This document shows, piece after piece, positions 1 to 8,462 of a stretch of 64,000 nucleotides of DNA. A model generated the notes under the pieces. It searched no databases, was not told where the DNA came from, and saw nothing but the letters and a program-made list of their open reading frames with translations. Both the position numbers and the translations under genes were made by a program. The stretch is taken from positions 248,001 to 312,000 of the forward strand of contig NZ_PIZM01000006.1 of the NCBI RefSeq assembly GCF_002835465.1, written 5' to 3'. Every line of letters starts with the position of its first letter. Positions within the stretch are counted from its first letter, which is position 1. Origin of the DNA: Psychromonas sp. psych-6C06 (GTDB lineage Bacteria; Pseudomonadota; Gammaproteobacteria; Enterobacterales; Psychromonadaceae).

Positions 1-151
1 TTAATGCACTTTCAAGTGCGCCAACTTGTCTGCTGAGGGTCGGTTGTGTCGAATTTAATGCTTTAGCGGCTGCGGAAAGTGTTCCCTCTTCAGCGGTCAC
101 TAAAAATGCTCGAATATGGTTCCAATCAAAGTTTAAGGAATGCCAGTTCAT
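1..151 (-). CDS. LysR-family transcriptional regulator, N-terminal part (runs off the window)
   Basis: The reverse strand reads from an ATG at 149-151 to the window edge without a stop, giving about 50 residues. The segment has the LysR winged helix-turn-helix pattern: FLVTAEEGTLSAAAKAL followed by STQPTLSRQVGALE. These are the well-conserved recognition-helix residues of the family. The effector domain lies outside the window, so the ligand is unknown. It is divergent from the oxidoreductase at 247, with about 95 bp between them. LysR proteins often control the divergent neighbour, so that gene is the likely target (inference). Confidence 0.9.
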   Translation of the reverse strand, partial: MNWHSLNFDWNHIRAFLVTAEEGTLSAAAKALNSTQPTLSRQVGALESAL

Positions 152-246
152 ACAATTATGTATACCTATAATGTAAATGATGAAGTATTAATGTTTATAT
201 TGTATAGATAAAATTGCACCACATGAAATTATTTAAAGGGAAAGAG

Positions 247-984
247 ATGACAACACTTGTCGTAGGTGCCAGTGGTGCAACGGGGCGTTTACTGGTTGAA
301 CAACTATTAGCAGTGAATGAACCTGTAAAAATAATTGTGCGGTCATTATCTGCTTTACATGAAATTTTACCGTCCAATGTATTACAAGATGAACGCTTAA
401 GTATCACTGAGGCAGATATTTTGGACTTAACAGAAGAGCAACTCATCAAACAGGTTAAGAATTGCCAAGTGGTTATTTCATGTTTGGGACATAACTTAAC
501 CTTGCGAGGAATGTTTGCCTCTCCTCGTCGTCTAGTGACACAGTCTGTGCAACGTTTAGTGTTTGCCATTCGACTCTGTTCGCGACAAAAAGTACCGGTT
601 AAATTTATTTTAATGAATACAACTGGAAACAGGAATCGATTGGCAGGGGAGAAAGTCTCTTGCTTAGAGGCGCTAGCAATGTGCTTAATTAGAGTATTAT
701 TACCGCCACATGCTGATAATGAGTTGGCTGCTGATTATTTACAAAATAACTTACATCGGTTGCATAATATCGAATGGGTGGTAGTACGGCCTGATAGTTT
801 AGTTAACAGTGATGTAGTGAGCGAATATGATATTTACCCAAGCCCTACTCGAAGCGCTATTTTTAATGCAGGTAAAACCAGTCGTATTAACGTCGCCCAC
901 TTTATGTGTCAGTTAGTCATCAATAAAGTACTTTGGCGACATTGGAAAGGGCAAATGCCAGTGCTTTATAATACGTTTAACTAA
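247..984 (+). CDS. NAD(P)-binding atypical SDR / NmrA-like oxidoreductase
   Basis: A 245-residue protein with a Rossmann dinucleotide-binding motif, VVGASGATG, at residues 5-13, followed by alternating beta/alpha elements. A VVVRPDSL segment late in the chain is typical of NAD(P)H-binding proteins of the YwnB/NmrA type. No signal peptide or membrane span is seen, so it should be cytoplasmic. The substrate cannot be told. I chose the ATG at 247 over an upstream in-frame TTG at 214 because AAAGGGAAAG lies just before it and the Rossmann motif then begins at the usual distance. It is divergent from the LysR gene, which may regulate it (inference). Confidence 0.75.
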   Translation: MTTLVVGASGATGRLLVEQLLAVNEPVKIIVRSLSALHEILPSNVLQDERLSITEADILDLTEEQLIKQVKNCQVVISCLGHNLTLRGMFASPRRLVTQSVQRLVFAIRLCSRQKVPVKFILMNTTGNRNRLAGEKVSCLEALAMCLIRVLLPPHADNELAADYLQNNLHRLHNIEWVVVRPDSLVNSDVVSEYDIYPSPTRSAIFNAGKTSRINVAHFMCQLVINKVLWRHWKGQMPVLYNTFN

Positions 985-1065
985 CGCTTAATAAGCAATG
1001 CGAAACAGTGCTACAACGTCAGCGCTTTTCCCGTTAAATCATCTGGTCGGCTTTTGGTGAGGCGA

Positions 1066-2502
1066 TTATTGCGTATCAAGTTCAATACGATCTCGGCCAT
1101 TTTCTTTAGCTTTATAGAGTAGCTCATCTGCACGACGAACTATTGAATCACTGTTGTCGTTCGCTTTGCGAATGACGATGCCAACACTTAGGGTAATAAT
1201 AATATCGTTATCTTGGTGTTTGATAGGCATCGATTTCAAGCGCTGTTGTAAACGTTCTACAAAGGTTTTAGCTCCCATTAAATCGGTCGATGGGAAAATA
1301 GCGAGGAACTCTTCTCCTCCCCAGCGACCGTAAAAATCACCTTCACGGCTCATTTTATTAATAAGATCCCCAAATAATTTTAAAGCTTGATCGCCAACAT
1401 GGTGGCCATAGGTATCATTCACTACTTTAAAATGGTCGAAATCAAAAATAGCGACCGACATAGAAAGGTTATAACGGTTGCTGTTAGCGAGCTGTTTTTG
1501 TAACGCTTCATCAATACTGCGTCTGTTCGCAATTCCAGTGAGCATGTCTGTATTTGCTAACAACTCCAACTGCTGTTGTGCTTCCTTTAGTGCGTTTAAG
1601 TCATGGTTTCTGGCTATTTCGTGTCCGACCCATTCTGCAAATAAACGCACTAATTCAATATCTTGTTTAATAAAAGGGCGGGTAGGCTCTGGGCTAGAGA
1701 AGTTGAGCGTGCCATAGCGCTCTCCATCGACAAAAATTGGTGCACCTAAATAAGCCTCGAGACCAAAGTTACTAAAACAGGGATGCGATGAGATATGGCT
1801 TTTGGAAACACAGTTGAACCCTTGGACATCATTCGCGAGATAAACATGACTACAATAGGTGATCCCTAATTCAAACTCCATGCCGATCTCTAAGGCATCA
1901 TCGGGGTGAACGGCTTGCTTAATTGTGTATTTATCACCTGTTATTTTGCTGAAAATAGCAATAGGTAGCGCAAATTGTTCACAACCTAATTTTAGAATAG
2001 CGTCAACGCGCTGGGTGAAATCTAAGTGTCGAGACGAGGTAATTGTATGCAGCTTGCCAAGCGTGTCTTCAGCTTTTAAACGGTCGGACTCGTCCATAAT
2101 AGAAGCAACGTAAAATAGGATTTTTCCTGTTTTATCTTTAACTGGCCCACCTGTGGTATAACCTTTAAAAATTCGTCCAAATTTACTTTTATACTCAATT
2201 GCGTAGGTTTCATTTGAATATTCTGCTAAAGGATTAAATCGCTGCCTACCCTGTTTTTCATGATCACTGGGATCCGCATATAACACCTTGGTACTGCTGT
2301 TATTTAACTCATTATGCGAATAAGCAAACAACGTTTCTGCTGCTTGATTCATGGTAACAATTTTGCGGTCAACAGAAGCCAGAATATAGGCTGTAGGTAA
2401 GTGCTCAAATACTAATGTGAGCGTATTTATATCTAGCTCTGATGTTAATTCTAGTGGCTCTGACTTCACATGAGCTCCTTTACTAATGGTAATGACTTGC
2501 AT
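1066..2502 (-). CDS. Diguanylate cyclase with PAS and GAF sensor domains
   Basis: A 478-residue soluble protein. Residues ~25-140 look like a PAS domain with a PAC-like end (AYILASVDRKIVTMNQAAE onward). Residues ~150-305 look like a GAF domain. Residues ~315-475 are a GGDEF domain with an intact GGEEF active-site motif at 395-399. An inhibitory I-site (REGD) lies five residues before it, so both catalysis and product feedback appear possible. The family makes cyclic di-GMP from two GTP. The signal sensed by PAS/GAF is unknown. There is no transmembrane segment. It stands alone and is convergent with the oxidoreductase at 247. The start gives MQVITISKG, and the ~450-bp region upstream also holds the B12 riboswitch on the other strand. 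Confidence 0.92.
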   Translation of the reverse strand: MQVITISKGAHVKSEPLELTSELDINTLTLVFEHLPTAYILASVDRKIVTMNQAAETLFAYSHNELNNSSTKVLYADPSDHEKQGRQRFNPLAEYSNETYAIEYKSKFGRIFKGYTTGGPVKDKTGKILFYVASIMDESDRLKAEDTLGKLHTITSSRHLDFTQRVDAILKLGCEQFALPIAIFSKITGDKYTIKQAVHPDDALEIGMEFELGITYCSHVYLANDVQGFNCVSKSHISSHPCFSNFGLEAYLGAPIFVDGERYGTLNFSSPEPTRPFIKQDIELVRLFAEWVGHEIARNHDLNALKEAQQQLELLANTDMLTGIANRRSIDEALQKQLANSNRYNLSMSVAIFDFDHFKVVNDTYGHHVGDQALKLFGDLINKMSREGDFYGRWGGEEFLAIFPSTDLMGAKTFVERLQQRLKSMPIKHQDNDIIITLSVGIVIRKANDNSDSIVRRADELLYKAKENGRDRIELDTQ

Positions 2503-2599
2503 TTAGTATTGCTTAAGCCACTAAGATGTCAAATAGCCCCAACCAATGTAATTTATTCGAAAAGGAGCTGCTTCTTTTTATTCTGTGAATTACGATTAG

Positions 2600-2627
2600 T
2601 TTACAATTCCATTTGACTGAATAGATA
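2600..2627 (+). promoter_or_regulatory. Possible sigma-70 promoter for the B12 locus
   Basis: TTTACA at 2600-2605 and TAGATA at 2622-2627 are separated by 16 bp and lie just upstream of the cobalamin aptamer. This is the right place for the promoter of the riboswitch leader. The match is by eye and the -10 is imperfect. Confidence 0.3.
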
Positions 2628-2639
2628 GGATCACGTTAT

Positions 2640-2790
2640 TGTTCGGCCTCCTTTGGATATCGTGTTTAAAAACGATGCATTTATTAGCAGTAATAAGTGT
2701 TTGGGAACTTGGTCAAATACCAAGGCTGCCCCCGCAACGGTAGAGTGTTTGTAGCAATATAAATACTAAGCCCGGATACCAAACCATTGG
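2640..2790 (+). promoter_or_regulatory. Cobalamin (AdoCbl-type) riboswitch aptamer
   Basis: The leader holds the conserved core in order. GGGAACTTGGT is followed by GGCTGCCCCCGCAACGGTA (the near-invariant CCCCGCAACGGTA block). The B12 box follows at 2769-2785, reading AGCCCGGATACCAAACC. Spacing and order match the known family. It precedes the NikK-like gene and the cobalt/B12 genes, so cobalamin binding should turn the downstream operon off. No matching antisense gene is supported here. Confidence 0.95.
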
Positions 2791-2814
2791 ATGATACATG
2801 CACTTGATGCATGT

Positions 2815-2856
2815 ACCGTGGTGTTGCGGAGGGCTTCACCGGTTGGTTATTTTTTT
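2815..2856 (+). terminator. Riboswitch expression platform: Rho-independent terminator
   Basis: ACCGTGGTG (2815-2823) can pair, with one bulge, with CACCGGT (2837-2843), followed by a run of seven T from 2850. Just before it an 8-bp hairpin (TACATGCA/TGCATGTA, 2795-2815) could compete or form the linker after the B12 box. This layout suggests transcription attenuation rather than translation control. The pairing is by eye. Confidence 0.65.
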
Positions 2857-2950
2857 GATATACAAACGCATTCATATTTTTAAATGCATTAAAACGATTG
2901 CCATCTCCTCCACAACTTCGCCTGTAATTTAATCAGACGGAGCTTTATCT

Positions 2951-3778
2951 GTGTTCACTTTAAAAAAAACTAATACCTTAAAAAGACTATTTCGCCCCCT
3001 TACGCTGTCATTGTGCTGTGCTTTACCATTGTCTGCACAGGCTCATTTTCAGATGCTTTATACCCCTGAATTATTGCGCGACAAAGGTGGAGAGATAAGT
3101 TTTAAACTTCCTTTTACACACCCCGCTGCCAGTGGTCATGTCATGAATGTTGCTAAGCCACAGGCATTCTATGTGATCAAAAAAGGCAAACAAACAGACT
3201 TAATCAACACCATTTCGAATATCGAATGGGCAAGCTCAGTTGATAAAGGTCTTGCCTATCAAGCTGATGTCACGCTACGTGGCTTAGGCGACTATGTGTT
3301 TATCGTGCAGCCTTCTCCCTATTTTGAAAAAGAAGAAGATATCTATATTCAGCAACTGACTAAAACCATTGTAAATGTTGGCAACCTGCCTACAGATTGG
3401 AACCAAGACTTTGGTTTAACAGCTGAAATTGTGCCTTTAACTAAACCCTATGCGATTTATGAAGGTGGTATTTTTAGTGCCGTGGTTAAGTCTAATGGAC
3501 AGCCTGTGCCCTTTGCTGCAATCGAGGTTGAGTTTATGAATTACACCCCTGATATGCAAAGCAATGCCTTTGCCAAAACACCCACCATGACACCACCTGC
3601 AGATGTTTTTGTTACCCAAACTATCTATGCCGATGCTAATGGTACCTTTCACTTTTCGCTACTAAAAGCGGGGCAATGGGGATTTGCTGCTTTAGGTGTA
3701 GGTGAACAAAAAACCTACAAAGGCAAAGAGTTATCGCAAGATGCTGTGATTTGGGTGCAAGCAACCAAGTTGCCGTAA
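2951..3778 (+). CDS. Periplasmic DUF4198 protein, NikK-like subunit of a cobalt/nickel ECF importer
   Basis: A 275-residue protein with a clear signal peptide (charged start, hydrophobic core, cut after SAQA at residue 31), so the mature protein begins with His32. The rest is beta-rich with no membrane anchor, as in DUF4198 proteins. In NikKMLQO importers a protein of this type (NikK) is an extra periplasmic component. It is the first gene after the cobalamin riboswitch, followed by CbiM, NikL-like, CbiQ and CbiO genes in the KMLQO order, which supports a role in cobalt uptake. The start is GTG with GGAG eight bases upstream. What it binds is not shown by sequence alone. Confidence 0.8.
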   Translation: MFTLKKTNTLKRLFRPLTLSLCCALPLSAQAHFQMLYTPELLRDKGGEISFKLPFTHPAASGHVMNVAKPQAFYVIKKGKQTDLINTISNIEWASSVDKGLAYQADVTLRGLGDYVFIVQPSPYFEKEEDIYIQQLTKTIVNVGNLPTDWNQDFGLTAEIVPLTKPYAIYEGGIFSAVVKSNGQPVPFAAIEVEFMNYTPDMQSNAFAKTPTMTPPADVFVTQTIYADANGTFHFSLLKAGQWGFAALGVGEQKTYKGKELSQDAVIWVQATKLP

Positions 3779-3789
3779 CGCATAAAAAT

Positions 3790-3991
3790 AAGCCTGTTGC
3801 GGGACTTATAGCAAACGGAATAAATAGATGATCGATTTTACTGGTTGAAATAGCCTACCCCTGTGTTGAAAGTTGAGTAAAGGTAATAACCATTTACATT
3901 AACTTTCGCTCTGGAGTGGGGTCTTCGCCACACAAAAATTTAGAGCATATTATGATTCGATTGCTATCAACAACGCATTAGCAACAGGCTT
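3790..3991 (+). terminator. Intrinsic terminator arms separated by a decayed 159-bp element
   Basis: AAGCCTGTTGC (3790-3800) and GCAACAGGCTT (3981-3991) are perfect 11-base inverted repeats, and the second arm runs into TTTTTC. With a short loop this would be a normal Rho-independent terminator after the NikK-like gene. The arms are now 180 bases apart because a decayed copy of the 159-bp element lies between them. Whether it still stops transcription before cbiM is unknown. Confidence 0.5.
3809..3966 (+). repeat. Decayed full-length copy of the 159-bp inverted-repeat element
   Basis: Aligned without gaps, 3822-3914 agrees with the intact copies at roughly three quarters of positions, for example TTTACTGGTTGAAATAG against CTTACTGGTTAAAAGAA. 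The left end (TAGCAAACGG) and right end (ATTGCTA) also fit the element ends. The total is 158 bp, nearly the intact length, and the flanks are TTA and TCA, close to the TNA duplication. It is an old insertion between the NikK-like gene and cbiM. Confidence 0.6.
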
Positions 3992-4015
3992 TTTCATGAT
4001 TGAAAAGGGATATTT

Positions 4016-4627
4016 ATGCATATTGTTGATGGTGCTTTAGCTGCCCCCATTCTGCTTAGCGGTGCTGTATTGGCGATCGCCGGTGTTTATATTGGCTTGA
4101 AGAAAATGGACTATGAGCAGCTCCCATTGGTGGGGGTGTTAGCTTCGGTTTTTTTTATCGCGTCTTATATGCATTTACCGCTTGGTTTTTCGAGCGTGCA
4201 TCTGATCATGAATGGGTTATTAGGTATTTTGCTCGGTTGGGTCGCTTTTCCGGCGCTACTTGTTGCACTGCTCTTACAAGTTATCTTCTTTGGATTTGGT
4301 GGCTTGTTAGTGCTTGGTGTGAACACCTTCAATATCGCTTTACCGGCGGTGATTATCTATTACCTTTGTGGCCCAGGAATTCGTCATTCAAGTGCCAAGG
4401 TAGCTGCTATGTGGGGCGCAATCGGCGGTGCTGGGGCGATTATCCTAACCTCGGTGATGGTGGCATTTTCATTGGCGCTGTCCGGTGAATCTTTTGTCTT
4501 GGCAGCTAAAGCCGTATTGCCTGCTCATATCCCTATTATGGTGTTAGAAGGGTTTGTTTCTTACGCTGCCGTCTACCTTATTCATACCGTAAAACCCGAA
4601 TTTATTACTAAGGAAGTTGCTCAATGA
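4016..4627 (+). CDS. cbiM: CbiM, substrate-binding membrane subunit of cobalt ECF transporter
   Basis: A 203-residue, strongly hydrophobic protein with about six to seven membrane segments. It begins MHIVDG, the family signature in which Met1 and His2 bind the metal, and carries a GFSSVHL segment (His62) at the place of the second metal-binding histidine. No signal peptide is used because the N-terminus itself enters the metal site. Size and order fit CbiM/NikM. The stop overlaps the next start (ATGA), showing tight coupling. Cobalt rather than nickel is inferred from the B12 riboswitch and neighbours. Confidence 0.93.
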   Translation: MHIVDGALAAPILLSGAVLAIAGVYIGLKKMDYEQLPLVGVLASVFFIASYMHLPLGFSSVHLIMNGLLGILLGWVAFPALLVALLLQVIFFGFGGLLVLGVNTFNIALPAVIIYYLCGPGIRHSSAKVAAMWGAIGGAGAIILTSVMVAFSLALSGESFVLAAKAVLPAHIPIMVLEGFVSYAAVYLIHTVKPEFITKEVAQ

Positions 4628-5208
4628 AAATCTTTTTCGCATCACTGTTGATGCTGTTTATGCCTTCAACGTTAGTTGCCCACAATGTCGTTGGTGGTGT
4701 TTATGCCAGTGGCGCTGTGATTGAGGGCGAAGCAGGTTTTTCAAATGGTTCGATGGCGCCAGAAGGTTCAGTAGTGAAAATTTATGATAAAAAAGGAACC
4801 CCGTTAGGGGAGGTGTTAACGGATGCCGAAGGAGGCTTTAAGTTTACTGCGCAAAAACGTATTACACATGTGTTTAAGGTAAATATGGGAGCAGGGCATG
4901 GTTTAACGCTACAGCTCCCTGCGAGTGAACTACCTGATAATTTAAGCCCAACGCTAGTGACTAAAAAAAGCCCCCAAGTTGCTCCGACAAAGAGTGTGTC
5001 GGCTACACCTTCGATCTCTAAAATCGATATAGAGAAGGCGGTCGCCAAACAGATAAAACCTTTGCGTCAAGAGATTCAAGCATTAAAAGAGAAGGCGGGT
5101 TTGCGCGATATTATTGGTGCTATTGGTTACATTTTTGGCCTACTTGGCTTAGTGGCCTTCCTTCGTGAGCGCAAACTAAAAGCGAAGCAAACATGTCACA
5201 AGGCTTAG
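4624..5208 (+). CDS. NikL-like accessory subunit of the cobalt/nickel ECF importer
   Basis: A 194-residue protein with a signal peptide (MKIFFASLLMLFMP, cut after LVA), a mature N-terminus that starts with His20, a carboxypeptidase-regulatory-like beta domain (~25-100), a charged helical linker and one C-terminal membrane helix (~165-183) ending in basic residues. This is the build of NikL, which replaces CbiN/NikN in KMLQO importers. It overlaps cbiM by 4 bp and cbiQ by 16 bp. The exposed N-terminal histidine may pass metal to CbiM (inference). Confidence 0.78.
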   Translation: MKIFFASLLMLFMPSTLVAHNVVGGVYASGAVIEGEAGFSNGSMAPEGSVVKIYDKKGTPLGEVLTDAEGGFKFTAQKRITHVFKVNMGAGHGLTLQLPASELPDNLSPTLVTKKSPQVAPTKSVSATPSISKIDIEKAVAKQIKPLRQEIQALKEKAGLRDIIGAIGYIFGLLGLVAFLRERKLKAKQTCHKA

Positions 5209-5972
5209 AGCACAGCTTAACCTCTTGGTCTGGGCAAGCACTGAAACATGAAGCCTCTTGGATTGATGCTGTCGATGCACGCGTGCGTATTTTATGCAGT
5301 GCATTTTTTGCTCTCGTGGTGGTTTCTAGCCCTCATTTTTTGCCGGTATTACTGGGGCTTTTTATTGCCCTTTTCTTAGTAAAAATAAGCCGCTTAAATA
5401 TTAAGCGAGCATTGCGCCGAGTGGTGGCAATGGATCTGTTTATGCTGACCTTAATCTGTGTTTTACCCTTTACCACTCCGGGTGATGCGATGTTTAGTGT
5501 GTTTGGTTTAAGCGCTAGCTGGCAAGGGTTAGCGCATGCATTGCTAATCACCTTTAAAGCTAATGCCGTGTTATTAGTGCTCTTTTCATTGGTTGCGACC
5601 ATGAGTGCATCGACATTAGGGCATGCGCTCGCGCACTTAAAAGTACCCGATAAATTGGTGCATCTATTGCTATTTATGGTGCGTTATTTAGATGTTATCA
5701 GTGATGAATATAAGAAGATGCGCCGCGCAATGCAGGCGCGTGCCTTTGTGATGCAGACGAATAGACATACTTGGAAAAGCATGGGCTACCTGTTTGGAAT
5801 GTTATTGATTCGCTCAATAGAGCGTGCTGAACGTATTGCTAATGCCATGAAGTGCCGTGGTTTTTGTGGACGATTTTACCTAAACGATGAGCTTAAACTT
5901 AATCGAATCGATCGACAGTTTAGTGCCTTTTTTATCTGTTTTTTAGTGTTGTTAATAGGGCTTAATTTCTGA
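5193..5972 (+). CDS. cbiQ: CbiQ, transmembrane T component of the ECF transporter
   Basis: A 259-residue integral membrane protein with five or so hydrophobic segments. It has two coupling-helix motifs with Ala-Arg-Gly-like cores: RRAMQARAF (around 180) and ANAMKCRGF (around 215). These fit the family motifs that dock the ATPase. Its start overlaps the NikL-like gene and its TGA shares one base with the next ATG. The protein links CbiO ATP hydrolysis to metal entry through CbiM. Confidence 0.92.
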   Translation: MSQGLEHSLTSWSGQALKHEASWIDAVDARVRILCSAFFALVVVSSPHFLPVLLGLFIALFLVKISRLNIKRALRRVVAMDLFMLTLICVLPFTTPGDAMFSVFGLSASWQGLAHALLITFKANAVLLVLFSLVATMSASTLGHALAHLKVPDKLVHLLLFMVRYLDVISDEYKKMRRAMQARAFVMQTNRHTWKSMGYLFGMLLIRSIERAERIANAMKCRGFCGRFYLNDELKLNRIDRQFSAFFICFLVLLIGLNF

Positions 5973-6670
5973 TGGAAAATACAAACAAAGCGTTACTTGA
6001 AATCGCTAATTTAAGTTATGCCTATCCTAAACAAAACAAAGTATTAAATAACATTCACTTTGTCTTAAATCGCCATGAACGGGTTGTTATCAATGGTGAT
6101 AATGGCGCAGGTAAAACGACGTTATTGCATTTAATTGTTGGTCTTAAAAAAGCCAAGCAAGGCGAGATTATTGCCTTTGGCGAACATTGTAAAACTGAAA
6201 AACAGTTTAATAAAATGCGCGTCAAAGCAGGGTTGGTATTTCAAGATCCTGATGACCAACTATTTTGTCCGACGGTATTAGAAGATGTGATGTTTGGCCC
6301 CCTTAATCTCGGTTTTAGCAAACAGCAGGCGATTAAAAAATCATTACAAACCTTAGATAGCTTAGGTTTGAAGGGCTTTGAATCTCGAATTACTCATCAA
6401 CTCTCTGGTGGCGAAAAGCGTTTAGTGACCTTAGCTAGCGTGTTAGTGATGCAACCTGAAGTATTGATTTTAGATGAGCCAACCAATGCATTAGATGAAA
6501 AAGCAAAAATACGTTTACTTCATGTGTTAAAAGCTTTGCCTCAGGCGATGATTATTATCTCTCACGATAAAGACTTTTCTCGTCAACTGGCAACACGTGA
6601 ACTGTGTTTGCATGAAGGTCGGTTAAGCGAGTCTAGTTGCCAGCGTAACCTCATTGAAGCGGTGGCGTAA
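5972..6670 (+). CDS. cbiO: CbiO, ATPase of the cobalt ECF transporter
   Basis: A 232-residue ABC ATPase: Walker A GDNGAGKTT at 42-50, a Q-loop in VFQDPDDQLF (a form typical of ECF ATPases), the signature LSGGEKR, Walker B VLILDEP with the following D-loop NALD, and an H-loop IISHD. It lacks the long C-terminal extension of many EcfA proteins. Its start shares a base with the cbiQ stop and its stop shares a base with the next start. With CbiM and CbiQ it forms the metal importer. Confidence 0.93.
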   Translation: MENTNKALLEIANLSYAYPKQNKVLNNIHFVLNRHERVVINGDNGAGKTTLLHLIVGLKKAKQGEIIAFGEHCKTEKQFNKMRVKAGLVFQDPDDQLFCPTVLEDVMFGPLNLGFSKQQAIKKSLQTLDSLGLKGFESRITHQLSGGEKRLVTLASVLVMQPEVLILDEPTNALDEKAKIRLLHVLKALPQAMIIISHDKDFSRQLATRELCLHEGRLSESSCQRNLIEAVA

Positions 6671-8460
6671 TGAAAAACAGTCAACCAAGCAGTGATCTAT
6701 CATTCCCTTTCTCAGCGGTACAGGGGCAAAATGTCTTTAAGCTGGCGTTGTTATTAGCAACGATTAATCCTGCCTTAGGTGGCGTATTAATATCAGGGCC
6801 ACGTGGTTGTGCGAAATCGACATTAGCAAGAGCAATCGCAGATCTTCTTCCGGTAAAAACGGAACTGCCCCCTGCATTTATTACCTTGCCACTCGGTGCT
6901 AGCGAAGAGATGTTGATTGGTAGTCTCGATTTAGAACAGGTTTTACAGCAGAAATCAGTACAGTTTTCACCGGGATTATTAAAAAAAGCTCACGGTGGTG
7001 TATTGTATGTCGACGAAGTCAATTTGTTGCCTGATCACCTTGTGGATCAGTTACTTGATGTCGCCAGCAGTGGTGTTAATCGGGTTGAGCGTGATGGTGT
7101 TAGTCACAGTCATGATGCGCGTTTTACTTTGATAGGCACAATGAACCCAGATGAAGGGGAACTAAGACCGCAGTTAAAAGATCGTTTTGGATTGATGGTT
7201 GAATTAGACAATCGTTACAGTGTGCAAGAGCGGGTCAACATCATCACCACACGGCAGGCTTACGAGCAAGATAAAATCGCTTTTTGTCAGCGCTATCAAA
7301 CTCAGCAATTACAATTACAGCAACAGATCAGTGATGCCCAGCAACGCTTACCACAGGTCAGTTGCGATCAAGCTTGTTTGCTTGAAATTGCCACACGTTG
7401 CCAGCAAGCAAATGTTGAAGGATTACGCGCAGATATTATGATGCATCGCGCTAGTTTGACACATGCTGCATGGTGTGCGCGAGATGCTGTGACGCTGGAA
7501 GATATTCAACAAGTCGCGCCTTTGGTACTGCTGCACCGCGAGCAACAAAATGGCGATGCCTCTGGCCCTAGCAATAAAACACCACCCCCTGAGCAGGGCG
7601 GTGGTTTTTCTCGTCCGCCACAGGCAAATGACCATCAATTACCTAGCCATCAATCATCTAATGATAAAAATGAGGCACCATCAGCGCAGTCACAAACCTC
7701 GCAGGCGGGTGAATGGGGAGCAATGCCTAATAATAACGGAGAAGCACAGCGAACTGATACGACGCAAAACATAACGCTGCCTGAATACCAATATACCCCG
7801 CTAACAGAAGCTCTAAAACCTGAGCAATACCTCGCCTTTCATGCAAAGCAGGGGGCGCTGACCAACAGTGTGGGATATAAAAAATCATCACTTATGAGCA
7901 GTAAACCTGACTGGTTTAGCACCTTAAGGCAGAGTGTCGGAGAGTGGCCACCTAAACGTTTAGCGTTTAAAAGGCTTGCTCTTGGTGAACAAAAATTGCA
8001 TCTGATTTTGCTCGATACCTCCGCTTCTACACTAACCCATCAGCTTTCTTCTATTGCCAAATCGGTAGTGATGAAAATTACCGATAACGCGTATCTTCGT
8101 CGTGACAAATTGAGTGTATTAGGTTTTGGTAATGACCATGTAGAAACACTTATAAAAGCAGGGCGGGCACCTAAAAATGTACAACATAAACTCGATAATC
8201 TCTGCGCGCAGGGGGGCACGCCGTTACGTCTTGCATTGCACCAAGCACACAAACAGATAACAAAATTACAGCAACAGTTTCCGGCTATTTCGCTGTGTTG
8301 TTATTTGATAACGGATGGAAGAAGTCGCGTTAACGTTGATGATTTAAAACTGTCTGTGCCGACCTTGCTGGTGGACATTGAAAAAGCGCAAATAAAACGC
8401 GGCCGTGGCAAGGTACTCGCGCAACAACTAGGGGCGCAATATGTTGCGTTACAGGCATAA
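6670..8460 (+). CDS. Fused ChlI-ChlD-like AAA+/vWA ATPase, likely CobN chelatase partner
   Basis: A 596-residue two-domain protein. Residues ~10-285 are a magnesium-chelatase-type AAA+ domain: Walker A GPRGCAKST (43-51), Walker B GGVLYVDEVNLL, sensor GTMNPDEGELRPQLKDRF. Residues ~290-370 are a Pro/Gln/Asn-rich linker. Residues ~435-590 are a vWA domain with MIDAS residues DTSAS (Asp449), a GGTPL threonine and ITDG. In the aerobic pathway CobN needs AAA+ subunits CobS/CobT. Many genomes carry a ChlI/ChlD-like protein instead, and none other is near cobN here. It overlaps cbiO by one base and precedes cbiA by two. Confidence 0.85.
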   Translation: MKNSQPSSDLSFPFSAVQGQNVFKLALLLATINPALGGVLISGPRGCAKSTLARAIADLLPVKTELPPAFITLPLGASEEMLIGSLDLEQVLQQKSVQFSPGLLKKAHGGVLYVDEVNLLPDHLVDQLLDVASSGVNRVERDGVSHSHDARFTLIGTMNPDEGELRPQLKDRFGLMVELDNRYSVQERVNIITTRQAYEQDKIAFCQRYQTQQLQLQQQISDAQQRLPQVSCDQACLLEIATRCQQANVEGLRADIMMHRASLTHAAWCARDAVTLEDIQQVAPLVLLHREQQNGDASGPSNKTPPPEQGGGFSRPPQANDHQLPSHQSSNDKNEAPSAQSQTSQAGEWGAMPNNNGEAQRTDTTQNITLPEYQYTPLTEALKPEQYLAFHAKQGALTNSVGYKKSSLMSSKPDWFSTLRQSVGEWPPKRLAFKRLALGEQKLHLILLDTSASTLTHQLSSIAKSVVMKITDNAYLRRDKLSVLGFGNDHVETLIKAGRAPKNVQHKLDNLCAQGGTPLRLALHQAHKQITKLQQQFPAISLCCYLITDGRSRVNVDDLKLSVPTLLVDIEKAQIKRGRGKVLAQQLGAQYVALQA

Positions 8461-8462
8461 CA

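Noticed and set aside
2684-2875. Reverse-strand open frame across the riboswitch
   Set aside because: It is explained by the conserved cobalamin aptamer and terminator on the plus strand. It has no protein-like features or ribosome site.
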